A stretch of DNA of 64,000 nucleotides from Candidatus Azobacteroides pseudotrichonymphae genomovar. CFP2 (GTDB taxonomy: Bacteria; Bacteroidota; Bacteroidia; Bacteroidales; Azobacteroidaceae). This document shows positions 32,713-40,083 of the stretch, piece by piece. Numbering within the stretch: position 1 is the first letter of the stretch; the number at the start of each line of letters is the position of its first letter. The position numbers were made by a program, and so were the translations under genes. A model generated the notes under the pieces. It had not been told where the DNA came from. It did not search any database and was given only the letters and a program-made list of their open reading frames with translations. The stretch spans positions 944,001-1,008,000 of the forward strand of contig NC_011565.1 of the NCBI RefSeq assembly GCF_000010645.1. The letters run 5' to 3'.

Positions 32713-32929
32713 TTGTACTTAAGATTTAATTATAGTGGAATAGCTATTTATCTAAAAACTATTTATCTAAAAAAAACAAGAAGAACAGAAAAGAGTTTGC
32801 TGACTTTCTTGCGAACGAAACGAAAAGATAAAATATTATCTCATTAAAATGTCTGCATGGAGATGATAAAATACTTGCACCACATTGAGAATAGAACAAT
32901 GCAACATTCAGATCATCTTGATAAGTCTT

Positions 32930-33331
32930 TTAATCGATTACTATTTGCGATATATTGCTCTGTCTGTATTCAACCCATGCTTTCTTCTGTGTCCCTCCTC
33001 TGTTTACTGGAGTATATCCCTTGGCTTTCAAGCCAGAGACAATATTGTTTATAATATCAACAGCATCGATGGGTGGCTGAACTATCCCTCCTATGTCCTT
33101 ACAAATAATCCTCACATTGCCATCGGTATGGTTACAGGCATCAAAACAGGTTTTATTAGGATGACTATCACTGTAATAATAACCATCCGCTCCTCCATAT
33201 GGATCAATTAGATAGATATTAATACTATTATAATGCTCGGACGAATTTTTCTGAATATCTGTTGCTTTTACTCCATAGCATGCTATGCTGAAGAGAAGTA
33301 GTAGTGTGATTCTTAGTTTTTTCATGTTCAT
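32930..33331 (-). CDS. Secreted protein of unknown function, copy A only
   Basis: The 133-residue protein begins MNMKKLRITLLLLFSIACYG, a signal peptide probably cut near VKA. The mature part is rich in Tyr, Asn and Asp, includes IYLIDPYGGADGYYYSDS, and has three or four cysteines (TCFDACNHT, RIICKD) that could form disulfides. No family is recognised. It lies in the minus-strand series after the HxS gene pair and is missing from copy B. Confidence 0.62.
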   Translation of the reverse strand: MNMKKLRITLLLLFSIACYGVKATDIQKNSSEHYNSINIYLIDPYGGADGYYYSDSHPNKTCFDACNHTDGNVRIICKDIGGIVQPPIDAVDIINNIVSGLKAKGYTPVNRGGTQKKAWVEYRQSNISQIVID

Positions 33332-33525
33332 AGTTATATTATGATGTGTCCTATTATAATATCTGGCGTATCATCTCCTCTGCTGGATTTTCACACTTTA
33401 CGTCGTGGAACCAGTTCTCTTTTATTACCATAACCATATTTATTTATTCACAAAGTTATATGTTATCTGTGTCTTAGAGGAGGATAAATCCCTCTTCCAT
33501 TCGTTTCGTGTATAGAAGGACTATT

Positions 33526-33777
33526 CTATCTATCAATCCATACACAGTCCTTTTCTGTTATGCTCGGATAGTCATCTGTTCCTTTGGTAAAATAACACGA
33601 ATCGGGTACAGGTTCTATTTTGTACCTAGTTCCATTTGGGAGATCTTCCCAGGGGACTTGTATGTAGTTATCTTCATAAGCAGCATGTTGTGCTTTCACA
33701 ATGAAGGGATTAACAAATGGTATTCCCCAGAAATTCATAACTGTCATCAAGATAAGCATTAATTTTTTCATATTCAT
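33526..33777 (-). CDS. Secreted partner of the HxS-tail protein
   Basis: The 83-residue protein has a signal peptide (MNMKKLMLILMTVMNFWG) and a mature part with QVPWEDLPNGTRYKIEPVP and two cysteines (SCYF, DCVW). Its ATG overlaps the stop of the HxS gene (ATGA, 33774-33777), so translation is probably coupled. The copy B partner at 60127-60312 keeps the same overlap but is frameshifted in the middle. The function is unknown; the coupling suggests joint production with the HxS protein. Confidence 0.65.
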   Translation of the reverse strand: MNMKKLMLILMTVMNFWGIPFVNPFIVKAQHAAYEDNYIQVPWEDLPNGTRYKIEPVPDSCYFTKGTDDYPSITEKDCVWIDR

Positions 33778-33995
33778 CTACCTGAATAATGTGAGTAATG
33801 AGAACTATGGGAATAGTGCGAAGAGTGAGAGGAATGTGAAGGACTCCAATTGTCTTGTGCATCACCTCCCATCCTTAGGATAATATTATTTGTAGTTTCT
33901 TTCTTCATTGCTTTAGCCTTATTCCATTTGAACAGGAACCCACTAATAGCGAAAGCTGCACAAACCACATAATACAGAATTCTTTTAGACTTCAT
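33774..33995 (-). CDS. HxS-repeat-tail protein, possible modified-peptide precursor
   Basis: The 73-residue protein starts with a membrane or signal segment (RILYYVVCAAFAISGFLF) and ends in a His-x-Ser repeat, SHSSHYSHSSHYSHYSGR. Such tails define the HxsA family (TIGR03979), whose members are predicted substrates of the radical-SAM enzymes HxsB and HxsC. No such enzyme is in this window. The paralogue at 60309-60539 has an even longer repeat. Alternatives are a metal-binding tail or a simple low-complexity expansion. It overlaps the next gene by 4 nt. Confidence 0.68.
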   Translation of the reverse strand: MKSKRILYYVVCAAFAISGFLFKWNKAKAMKKETTNNIILRMGGDAQDNWSPSHSSHSSHYSHSSHYSHYSGR

Positions 33996-34159
33996 GATCG
34001 TTAGTGTTTATTAGTTATAAAATCGATTAGACATTCGTCTACTCTGAAGTTAGCACAACGACGGTATCTCTCATTACGATATCTCTCATTACAGCATACT
34101 TATATGCTTTCATTGATAAGCAGATAAGAACAAGCAGAGACAGTATTATACTTTTTTTA

Positions 34160-34599
34160 TCATTCTATCTTAATTGATTTAATATCTGCCTGAGCTAGAG
34201 TAAAGCTTGTACAAGAATATGAACGATGGTAACATCCTTCATAATAGCAATAGTCTGGAGTGAAATGAACACCACAGTCAGTAAAGAAAGCATAAAGCAA
34301 ATTAATACATGCTTCCCGTTAATGTCATTAACATCTTTGTTGTTGTCATTGAACCACTTGAGCCTTATTTTTACATTAGAGCCTTCAAGGTTTGCATAGT
34401 ATGTTGCATGTCCCCCATTCTGACTTATTATAAAACTCTCTTCCATTTGTCATCTTAATAGTTAGCTCATTATCCCAAAACCAAGCTCTATCTATCGTTG
34501 TCTCTAGTGCAGGATGACGCATATAGATTACTGTCCACCAGCTCCGAGCGGAGCTATCAAGAATAGAAATATGGCAATTGTTAATGTTAGTTTCTTCAT
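34160..34599 (-). pseudogene. Frameshifted secreted protein, upstream paralogue of 34606-35088
   Basis: From the ATG at 34597-34599 the signal peptide reads KKLTLTIAIFLFLIAPLGAG. One base later the frame continues as TVIYMRHPALETTIDRAWFW and DNELTIKMTNG, then shifts again to VKIRLKWFNDNNKDVNDING and finally to CTSFTLAQADIKSIKIE. Every block has a counterpart in the neighbouring gene at 34606-35088, so the two are tandem paralogues of about 150 residues. Parts of this region form a misleading open frame at 34195-34446. Confidence 0.6.
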
Positions 34600-34605
34600 C
34601 TTAGT

Positions 34606-35088
34606 TTATTCTATTTTTATTGATTTAACGTCTTTTCCAGCTACGGTAAACAAAACCCATGAGTGTGTGGGGGGGGACGTAAGAGTATGGTGCCACCATT
34701 GACGACTCTTCGTGATACTCATAATGACGAGTATAATTGACACAACATTCGTCGAAGAAATCTCTCAACTTGTGATAAACCATAGCTCCGTTAATATCTG
34801 CACATTTCTTGTTGTAATCATAATCCCGTCTACACGTGATCACTACGTCTTGTCCTTAATCCATGCATTATAGGTCGAGCTATCCCAATCTGTCTTGATG
34901 TAAAAATGTTGTCCTTTGGTCATGTCGATAGTCAGCTCGTTATCCCACCATCTTGCTATAGTGATATCTATTCCATAGCGATCATGATAGCATGGATGTT
35001 TCATATGGATCGTCGTCCCGTTGGCCAAGTGAAAACCGAAGCTTAATAAGACGAAGATCAACAGTAATATATTGAGTAGTTTTTTCAT
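34606..35088 (-). pseudogene. Secreted protein with two frameshifts, one in a G8 tract
   Basis: The gene starts with a signal peptide (KKLLNILLLIFVLLSFGFHL) and reads GTTIHMKHPCYHDRYGIDIT and WWDNELTIDMTKGQHFYIKT before a stop at 34843. One base out of frame it continues from VVITCRRDYDYNKKCADING to SSMVAPYSYVPP. A run of eight G (34669-34676) then puts the frame off; with seven, it would continue THSWVLFTVAGKDVKSIKIE to a stop at 34606. The paralogue 7 bp downstream confirms the block order. It could be a plain pseudogene or, for the G8 tract, a slippage switch. Confidence 0.62.
34669..34676. repeat. Homopolymer G8 tract inside a gene
   Basis: Eight consecutive G in a very AT-rich setting. 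Seven would restore the ancestral reading frame of the 34606-35088 gene after the second frame block. Such tracts vary in length by slippage. Confidence 0.75.
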
Positions 35089-35206
35089 AATATGCGAAAC
35101 TCAAGCAGTAAGATTACTGCTATTCACATATACATAACAGGAAGCAGCACCTACCAAAATTTTAGTAGATAAAGTCTCTTTTTATCGCCTACTTGTCTGG
35201 ATTTTT

Positions 35207-35380
35207 CTAAGGAAACACAGGTAAGGTTATTATTCCCTTACTATCTGCGTACTTAAGTAAGAGGTATCCGCACTCAACAGTAAAAGCTGTGGATGCTATG
35301 TCCTTGATTGTTTGCCACACTCCTGCTTGGGCAAAAAGGATACTACAGGACAGGATGGTTGTTAAAACTAATTCCTTCAT
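35207..35380 (-). CDS. 57-residue secreted peptide, intact in copy A
   Basis: An ATG at 35378-35380 opens 57 codons: a signal peptide (KELVLTTILSCSILFAQA) with a likely cut after AQA, then GVWQTIKDIASTAFTVECGY and LLLKYADSKG. The paralogue at 61789-61917 is identical in most of this but truncated after CGYL by one inserted T. Strong residue conservation supports a real gene. The mature peptide would be about 38 residues with one Cys. The function is unknown. Confidence 0.62.
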   Translation of the reverse strand: MKELVLTTILSCSILFAQAGVWQTIKDIASTAFTVECGYLLLKYADSKGIITLPVFP

Positions 35381-35400
35381 AGATCTGTAGATTTTAATAT

Positions 35401-35462
35401 TAGTTGCACTTGCAAGGATCGTCCTTACAAGGGGCTTCTTTAGGGCATTTTTCTTTCTCCAT
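35401..35462 (-). pseudogene. Start-less copy of the 20-residue Cys-rich peptide
   Basis: The minus strand encodes EKEKCPKEAPCKDDPCKCN, the same as the intact peptide at 61937-61999 except Pro for Ser. One base is missing next to the ATG (ctcatg against ctccatg), so the ATG now leads into another frame. Either this copy is dead or the reading in copy B is fortuitous. The near identity of codons favours a former gene. Confidence 0.45.
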
Positions 35463-36048
35463 GATGAACAAATTTATTTTCTTATCTGTTAAATCTTCTG
35501 TATGTTAAATTTATTTGATGCAGATCGCTGTTTGTTTTCCAAATATAATCTATTGAATCAAAGAAACGGTAAGGTATAAACTACACCGAACCGTCCCAAC
35601 TGTCGTAATAAAAAAACTAGAGAGAGGGATGGAAACAATTCTGTCCCATTTTTTTATTATTCATGTTATTTAATTGTATTATAAACAATACATTACATTC
35701 TCTTCGTTAAAGCTATTATTTGTAATAGGAGCATATTGTCATAGTCAGCATTACGTCTATGAATTCAAATTTTCATAATATGTCAAACCTTTTTCATTCC
35801 TGAAAGAGCGAGATCCTTAGGGTAACCCTCCTAAATAAACACCCCCTACCTTCATAAGTATTTCATACTAGCCCCCCTATACCTTATTTCACAACATTAA
35901 GAAGTACGTGTGGGAAATGAGCGGACAAAAACACCACACAGCATCAGCAAATGGGAAACCGCCCGCACATAACTGCGCTAAAAGGGTTTCCTTTGATTTC
36001 CGACAGGAGAAACGTACTTAGGTTCACTTTTTGGGGCGACTCTGAAAA
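35463..36048. other. Non-coding segment before the recombinase repeat
   Basis: No supported gene. It contains a short stretch (accgtcccaactgtcgtaat) near 35588 that recurs near 62407, and a small palindrome agggtaaccct near 35819. Bases 35800-36040 are less AT-rich than their surroundings and are not found in copy B, so they may be foreign. I see no further structure that can be named. Confidence 0.4.
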
Positions 36049-36211
36049 CAAGCTTTTTTGTCAAATAGCTTATTGTCATATTGTCAGTATCCTAAAAAAC
36101 ACGGTTCTACGATCTCATTCCTTATTTTTTTACATATACTATAGCAAGTATAGCAATTTATGTGTTTCGTAATTATAAATATTAAGTCTAACTATTAAAA
36201 CCATCGAATGT

Positions 36212-36835
36212 ATGAATGTTGTGTATCTAAGAGTAAGTACTTGCCATCAAGACGTAAATAATCAGATGATGGGGATAGAAAAGTACATGGAAGAACATCA
36301 AATGACGATTGACCGTGTAATCGAAGAAACTGTTTCAGGGAAAATAAAGGCAAGGGATAGAAAACTTGCTTCTGTTATGGACGAACTTAAAAAGGGTGAT
36401 ACCTTGATTGTAAGTGAAGTATCCCGTATTGGACGCAACATGATGGATGTAATTAGTAACATCAATATGCTCTGCAATGAGAAAGGATGCAATTTTATTG
36501 CAGTCAAACAGAACTATTATTTCAAGACAAATGATCTCAACAGTAAGGTCATGTTATTTGCACATACGATAGCAGCCGAGATTGAGAGAGATTTAAACTG
36601 TGCTAGGACCAGAGAATCTTATTTGAGGGTTAAGGCAGAAAGCAATGGAGATTTTGTTTGGGGGAGACCAAAAGATTCAGGGAAAAAACTGGTAATTAAT
36701 CCTTATCTATCTATTGACGATATAGCCAGACAGAACAATGTACACAGGCGGACTGTTACCCGTTATGTGAGACAGTACAGAAAGGATTTATGCTACAAGC
36801 CAAGAAATCATTATTTAACACTGGCTCAATGTTAG
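36212..36835 (+). CDS. Serine recombinase (resolvase/invertase family), copy A
   Basis: The 207-residue protein has the resolvase catalytic domain: VVYLRVSTCHQDVNNQM with nucleophile Ser9, SEVSRIGRNM with Arg72 and Arg75, and the long dimer helix with AHTIAAEIERDL. A C-terminal helix-turn-helix at about 165-200 (DDIARQNNVHRRTVTRYVRQ) binds DNA. It is full length for a small invertase or resolvase. Copy B at 62863 differs mainly near residues 152-165. The target sites are unknown; the conserved 160 bp upstream are candidates. Confidence 0.93.
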   Translation: MNVVYLRVSTCHQDVNNQMMGIEKYMEEHQMTIDRVIEETVSGKIKARDRKLASVMDELKKGDTLIVSEVSRIGRNMMDVISNINMLCNEKGCNFIAVKQNYYFKTNDLNSKVMLFAHTIAAEIERDLNCARTRESYLRVKAESNGDFVWGRPKDSGKKLVINPYLSIDDIARQNNVHRRTVTRYVRQYRKDLCYKPRNHYLTLAQC

Positions 36836-36851
36836 TTAAAGAGCAAAGAAA

Positions 36852-36885
36852 AACCGGCAGGAAAAACCCTGTCGGTTCTATTTTT
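36852..36885. terminator. Bidirectional terminator after recombinase A
   Basis: A 10-bp stem (aaccggcagg, 36852-36861, with 36868-36877; one G-U pair) and a 6-nt loop are followed by ctattttt. On the minus strand it ends in a T-run too, serving the gene at 36900. Copy B has the same element at 63503-63537. Confidence 0.82.
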
Positions 36886-36899
36886 ACTCGAAAGAACGT

Positions 36900-37250
36900 T
36901 TATCTTCCTATAACAGGAACCACAACGATTTCAACAGTAGTTTCATCGCTAATACCTTCTTTGTCCATCACACCCTTCTTATAGATAGCGTACATATCAT
37001 CTCCAAGATCTACTTCATAGAATTCATTTTCTGCTACAGATCTATAACTTACTTGTTTTTTACTAAAAGGTTTTCCAAGAAATGGACATTCACGATGATG
37101 ATCCCTTTCTTGTTTCACTTCTTCTGTCTGTGCAGGAAGAAGTTCAGGTTTTATTTCTTTTTTTGCCGCTTTAGCTTCTACTCCCCAAATTCCCCAAAAG
37201 AGAATGGAGAAAAAGATCAAGGTTAATAGTTTTTTTGCTTTCATATTCAT
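36900..37250 (-). CDS. Secreted protein downstream of recombinase, copy A
   Basis: The 116-residue protein has a signal peptide (KAKKLLTLIFFSILFWGIWG), a charged linker (KKEIKPELLPAQTEEVKQER), a His/Cys-containing patch (DHHRECPF) and a C-terminal part with DDMYAIYKKGVMDKEGIS. The copy B protein at 63596-63934 shares all blocks (DDTFAIYKKGVADMEGIT), with His/Cys-rich KKECHQHCHGFPFFGKHF. The His/Cys patch could bind metal. It is convergent with the recombinase and shares its terminator. No family is recognised. Confidence 0.7.
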   Translation of the reverse strand: MNMKAKKLLTLIFFSILFWGIWGVEAKAAKKEIKPELLPAQTEEVKQERDHHRECPFLGKPFSKKQVSYRSVAENEFYEVDLGDDMYAIYKKGVMDKEGISDETTVEIVVVPVIGR

Positions 37251-37322
37251 AACAGTTGTTTTTAGTTTAACACTTTAGTTTAGTCTCATTCTTTGTCTAG
37301 AGACCGGACGATACAAATTTAC

Positions 37323-37433
37323 TTGATTTAGAAATCAAATAAAAATAGATACATTTGCTGTATCTATTCCACTAAAAAACAAAAGGCTGATCCCATTGTT
37401 CTCCCCGTTCGCAATTTCGGGGAGTTTTTTTTT
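37323..37433 (+). other. Three consecutive inverted repeats ending in a strong terminator
   Basis: In order: a palindrome (ttgatttagaaatcaa, 37323-37338); a 10-bp stem with a 5-nt loop (arms 37344-37353 and 37359-37368); and a 7-bp GC-rich stem (ctccccg, 37401-37407, with 37418-37424) followed by nine T. No gene on the plus strand leads into it, so it may end a small non-coding RNA starting after 37260. Only the terminator hairpin is certain. Confidence 0.5.
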
Positions 37434-37596
37434 GTGCTAAACCGCATAAAACACAGGAGCGACAAGGCAATTACCTTCTACCGCTCCCATATCTAATAAT
37501 CAACTAAAAATCTCTTCTTATTCTACGTAGTTGGATATGAACTCAACTATTTATTCAAAAAAACGTATCGTTTTTTCATAATCTTTAGACCGGATG

Positions 37597-38115
37597 CTAT
37601 ACCCCTATTACATCTTTTAAACTGTGAGTATAAAGAGTGATGTAGTCATAATGACAGTATTTCTTTACTTCCCCACCAATTATTTTAGCAATCCTTTCCA
37701 TTTCTTTTAAGCATCCTTCTTGTGTTGGACTATTATCATACAATCCTATATTACAGTAGTTATCGCTACTATGATAGTAGTCACTAGTAAGAGGATCATC
37801 ATATAGGCTGCATCCTGGGCTAAAATGTCTTCCGTAAGTCCCATATAAATTAATATGGAAAGTTCCCGGATGGCAAGTAGTGGTGCCTTCTAGAGACTGC
37901 TCATCAGGATATGGATAATCAGCACTAAGCCAACCTTCCAATCCATAATTAAGATTGTATTTGCAATCGATGTCAAATTCCTTCTTTGTTCCATCCTTAA
38001 AATACACTGTGCAATATTCTTTAGAACCCGAAACCCATCCCTTTTTGCATGAAGAGACAGACACTGTTACAAGCAACAGCATCAAACTATAGAAAAGAAA
38101 TAATGTTTTTTTCAT
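37597..38115 (-). CDS. Putative lipoprotein of unknown function
   Basis: The 172-residue protein has a lipoprotein signal: KKTLFLFYSLMLLLVTVSVS followed by Ser-Cys, with the lipobox Cys at residue 23. The mature part is rich in Tyr, Asp and Cys, with about eight cysteines (DIDCKY, TTTCHPGTF, SPGCSLYDD, NYCNIGLYD, QEGCLKEM, KKYCHYDY), suggesting disulfides in the periplasm or on the surface. It is intact and appears once. No family is recognised. Confidence 0.7.
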   Translation of the reverse strand: MKKTLFLFYSLMLLLVTVSVSSCKKGWVSGSKEYCTVYFKDGTKKEFDIDCKYNLNYGLEGWLSADYPYPDEQSLEGTTTCHPGTFHINLYGTYGRHFSPGCSLYDDPLTSDYYHSSDNYCNIGLYDNSPTQEGCLKEMERIAKIIGGEVKKYCHYDYITLYTHSLKDVIGV

Positions 38116-38139
38116 ACTGAGCAGTTGTTAATCGTCATT

Positions 38140-38421
38140 TTATTTATCATCATAGTGTCCCAATAGCAAATGAACAATGATACAATCCCCTTTAATCTCA
38201 TACACCATCCTATGATGTTTACTGATTCTCCTAAACCAAACCTCCCTTCTCTCGTAATGTTTCAATTGCTCTGGCTTCCCAATTCTACTTATTTTATCAC
38301 GTGGTCTATTGATATTATCGATAACAGCACAGCAATCTTTTTATTAAGAGGACTGGCCAGCCTTAATATACTCTCTGTAGTCTTTTTTCGCCCTTCGAGA
38401 TAACTCTACAACAAATGCCAT
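38140..38421 (-). pseudogene. YoeB/Txe-type toxin, broken
   Basis: The frame from the ATG at 38419-38421 reads MAFVVELSRRAKKDYREYIK, meets two TAA codons, and resumes in the same frame as IGKPEQLKHYERREVWFRRI and HRMVYEIKGDCIIVHLLLGH to a stop at 38140. GKPEpLK and WSRRI-type motifs mark the YoeB/Txe mRNA endonuclease fold. The middle looks better in another frame (NKKIAVLLSII), suggesting a pair of compensating indels. Its antitoxin ends one base upstream. The toxin should be inactive. Confidence 0.65.
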
Positions 38422-38643
38422 CTATCTACATATTCCTTGTCCTTCCATTCCTCTTCTAGGCTTCCTCATTTCTTCCTTGTAAGCTTCGTCATAGGGTATG
38501 AGTTTGCCTTCTCGTTCGTCCTGATCAGCTTCTTCAATCCACCTATCAAGATCTTCCATAGTGTACACGAGTTTGATATCATCGTCTGAATCAACGTCCA
38601 TACTTCCGTCAACCTTTTTTGTTTTTTCCTTTACTGTTTCCAT
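38422..38643 (-). CDS. Antitoxin-like protein paired with the broken toxin
   Basis: The 73-residue acidic protein has LVYTMEDLDRWIEEADQDER and GKLIPYDEAYKEEM. The same layout appears in the second pair at 40322-40597 (YSMEELHQSIEEARQASREG, IPYDKSLMEEI). It precedes the toxin gene with no gap, as antitoxins usually do. The assignment rests on position and on the toxin next door. Confidence 0.6.
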   Translation of the reverse strand: METVKEKTKKVDGSMDVDSDDDIKLVYTMEDLDRWIEEADQDEREGKLIPYDEAYKEEMRKPRRGMEGQGICR

Positions 38644-38754
38644 AGCTTATAAAGATTATAATCCAATTATCTATTTTTTTTAACCCCTGCAATATACTCT
38701 ATAATTTTGTCCGTTAATCTTTAGGAGTCAAATATTCCCTTATTGTAAGAACGC

Positions 38755-38898
38755 TCAAGCTCTCTTCGCCCGCTTCTTCTTATTCTTCTTGATGAAAGGA
38801 TTTATTTTACTCAACTGTTCAATTCTTCTCTTAGTAAGTGGATCATTCTGAATAGCTTCCTTGCGTGCTAAAATAGCATCGTGTAGGAACTTGTCCAT
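38755..38898 (-). CDS. Small basic protein, 47 residues
   Basis: An ATG at 38896-38898 opens 47 codons ending in a lysine/arginine-rich tail (FIKKNKKKRAKRA). The middle (ARKEAIQNDPLTKRRIEQLS) is helical. It is short but has coherent composition in a region with little other coding. It could be a nucleic-acid binding peptide or the end of a lost gene. No family is recognised. Confidence 0.35.
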   Translation of the reverse strand: MDKFLHDAILARKEAIQNDPLTKRRIEQLSKINPFIKKNKKKRAKRA

Positions 38899-38991
38899 TC
38901 TCTCTGATCGTTCTTTTATACTGGCTATATAAATGTGCCGTTACACGTGGATGGATACCAATCAGTGAAGGAGAAATCCCTCCAGATGGTT

Positions 38992-39132
38992 TTACTGTAT
39001 ATTCACCGAGAGTAAGAGAGCTGTATAATTAGGACATCTATTTATACACGGACAATCGGAACGTTCTCCGTTGCACGATGGGTCCCAGTGTCCATAACAC
39101 GCTTTCCGTTCTTTACAGGGAGATTTAAACAT
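38992..39132 (-). CDS. 46-residue cysteine-rich peptide
   Basis: The ATG at 39130-39132 opens a frame with six cysteines in the first 35 residues (MFKSPCKERKACYGHWDPSC, then SDCPCINRCPNY), followed by a hydrophobic end. No signal peptide is present. The Cys spacing suggests metal binding. It is one of three neighbouring mini-frames between 38.9 and 39.4 kb. No copy was seen in locus B. Confidence 0.42.
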   Translation of the reverse strand: MFKSPCKERKACYGHWDPSCNGERSDCPCINRCPNYTALLLSVNIQ

Positions 39133-39158
39133 ATCAGATCAAGTACTTAACTTGGCTT

Positions 39159-39227
39159 TTACCATTTAATGATTAACCAGATCACCAGAATAACGAACAC
39201 AACAATAATAATCCATTCCAAAAGCAT
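39159..39227 (-). CDS. 22-residue single transmembrane peptide
   Basis: The ATG at 39225-39227 opens MLLEWIIIVVFVILVIWLII followed by Lys-Trp and a stop. It is a nearly perfect single membrane span flanked by a Glu and a Lys. Tiny frames of this form can be type I toxin-like or regulatory membrane peptides, but can also arise by chance in AT-rich DNA. Confidence is therefore low. Confidence 0.35.
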   Translation of the reverse strand: MLLEWIIIVVFVILVIWLIIKW

Positions 39228-39245
39228 AGCGATTGAGTAGTTAAT

Positions 39246-39380
39246 TTAGGATACAAACAGCTTCTCCTCATATTTTCTTAGCATACGGTCAAACACATGA
39301 CACTCTGAAGAACGAGAACAAAATGAACAACAACGGCTATCAAAGGCTTCTAGCTTGCAATTCTTCTTCTCTTCCATCAT
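39246..39380 (-). CDS. 44-residue peptide with a cysteine cluster
   Basis: Two adjacent ATGs (39375-39380) open 44 codons with Cys at 8, 18, 19, 22 (wait-free cluster SRCCSFCSRSS) and 27 (ECHVF), followed by a charged helix (DRMLRKYEEKLF). The cluster CCxxC suggests metal or redox binding. No signal peptide is present. No relative is recognised. Confidence 0.38.
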   Translation of the reverse strand: MMEEKKNCKLEAFDSRCCSFCSRSSECHVFDRMLRKYEEKLFVS

Positions 39381-39450
39381 ACTCTATACCTTTTTATTTT
39401 TTTTATAGTTATTTGTCGTTATGATGTACACAGAGAGCTAAAATAGGGAA

Positions 39451-39732
39451 CTATCTTTTCCCTTTCCTAAGTCTAATCGGATCAAAGGTGTCCTCTGCAT
39501 AACTGTATTTATACCTGCATCCTTTTGAGTAGTCATCATTAAGAAAGAGTTTAAGTTGCCAGGACTTAAAACGAACCTGTTGTTTCGTGTTAGGCGCGAT
39601 GACTAAGGAATCCCTAAGCTTGTCAAAGTTACATTGACTGATCAACTCATTACGGGATAAGCCTCTATCTTCTTCTATTTCAATAAAATAATCGTCCATC
39701 AGCAAAAACGATATAGGGTCCATTCTATTCAT
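39451..39732 (-). CDS. Hypothetical protein, 93 residues
   Basis: This frame starts MNRMDPISFLLMDDYFIEIE and contains CNFDKLRDSLVIAPNTKQQV and FKSWQLKLFLNDDYSKG. The mixed alpha/beta-like pattern and length suggest a real small cytosolic protein. No signal peptide or membrane span is present. It lies between the two toxin-antitoxin pairs. I do not recognise a family. Confidence 0.5.
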   Translation of the reverse strand: MNRMDPISFLLMDDYFIEIEEDRGLSRNELISQCNFDKLRDSLVIAPNTKQQVRFKSWQLKLFLNDDYSKGCRYKYSYAEDTFDPIRLRKGKR

Positions 39733-39922
39733 TAGAATTTGTCCAAAGATCTGAAATTATTTCGCTTTTTGAAATAGACTTTGATACTTGAGGAAGGTAA
39801 TGGTTAATTTAAAAGGATAGATCTAACAACAAAGAAGCGGAAAAGCTATCATAACTTCCACGCCACCATTGTCTACAATGAATGAATAAGAAACGAGTAT
39901 AGAAATCTTTAAAACAAAACAA

Positions 39923-39947
39923 GAAAAGCCAGCAAAACTATGCTGAC
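39923..39947 (-). terminator. Terminator of the second toxin-antitoxin pair
   Basis: A 7-bp stem (gccagca, 39928-39934, with 39941-39947) reads on the minus strand into a T-rich end (ttttctt). It lies about 135 bp after the toxin gene at 40084. Confidence 0.6.
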
Positions 39948-40083
39948 TTCCCCTGACAAGAGCAAAAAATAAATTTGGAAATAATTGCTAGTCCGAAGGT
40001 AATAAAAATTATCGTACTTTATTTATCATCATAGTGTCCCCAAAGTGTCCCAAAGATTAGTTACCCTTACTTTGCCTGGTTCT

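Larger units (their letters stand above)
36049..36888. repeat. About 840-bp direct repeat carrying the serine recombinase, copy A
   Basis: Sequence from caagcttttttgtcaa to ttttact is nearly identical to 62700-63540, in the same orientation and at an offset of 26,651 bp. It includes about 160 bp upstream of the recombinase, the gene, and its terminator. The left edge falls inside the start of a coding frame that is intact in copy B (62476-62730). Confidence 0.8.

Noticed and set aside
34195..34446. 83-codon minus-strand frame with a membrane-like end
   Set aside because: Comparison with the neighbouring paralogue shows it is a patchwork of frames; the hydrophobic part is the wrong frame of a Cys/Tyr-rich domain.
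35800..35960. Less AT-rich stretch considered as a CRISPR or attachment site
   Set aside because: No regularly spaced repeats and no flanking direct repeats could be found.
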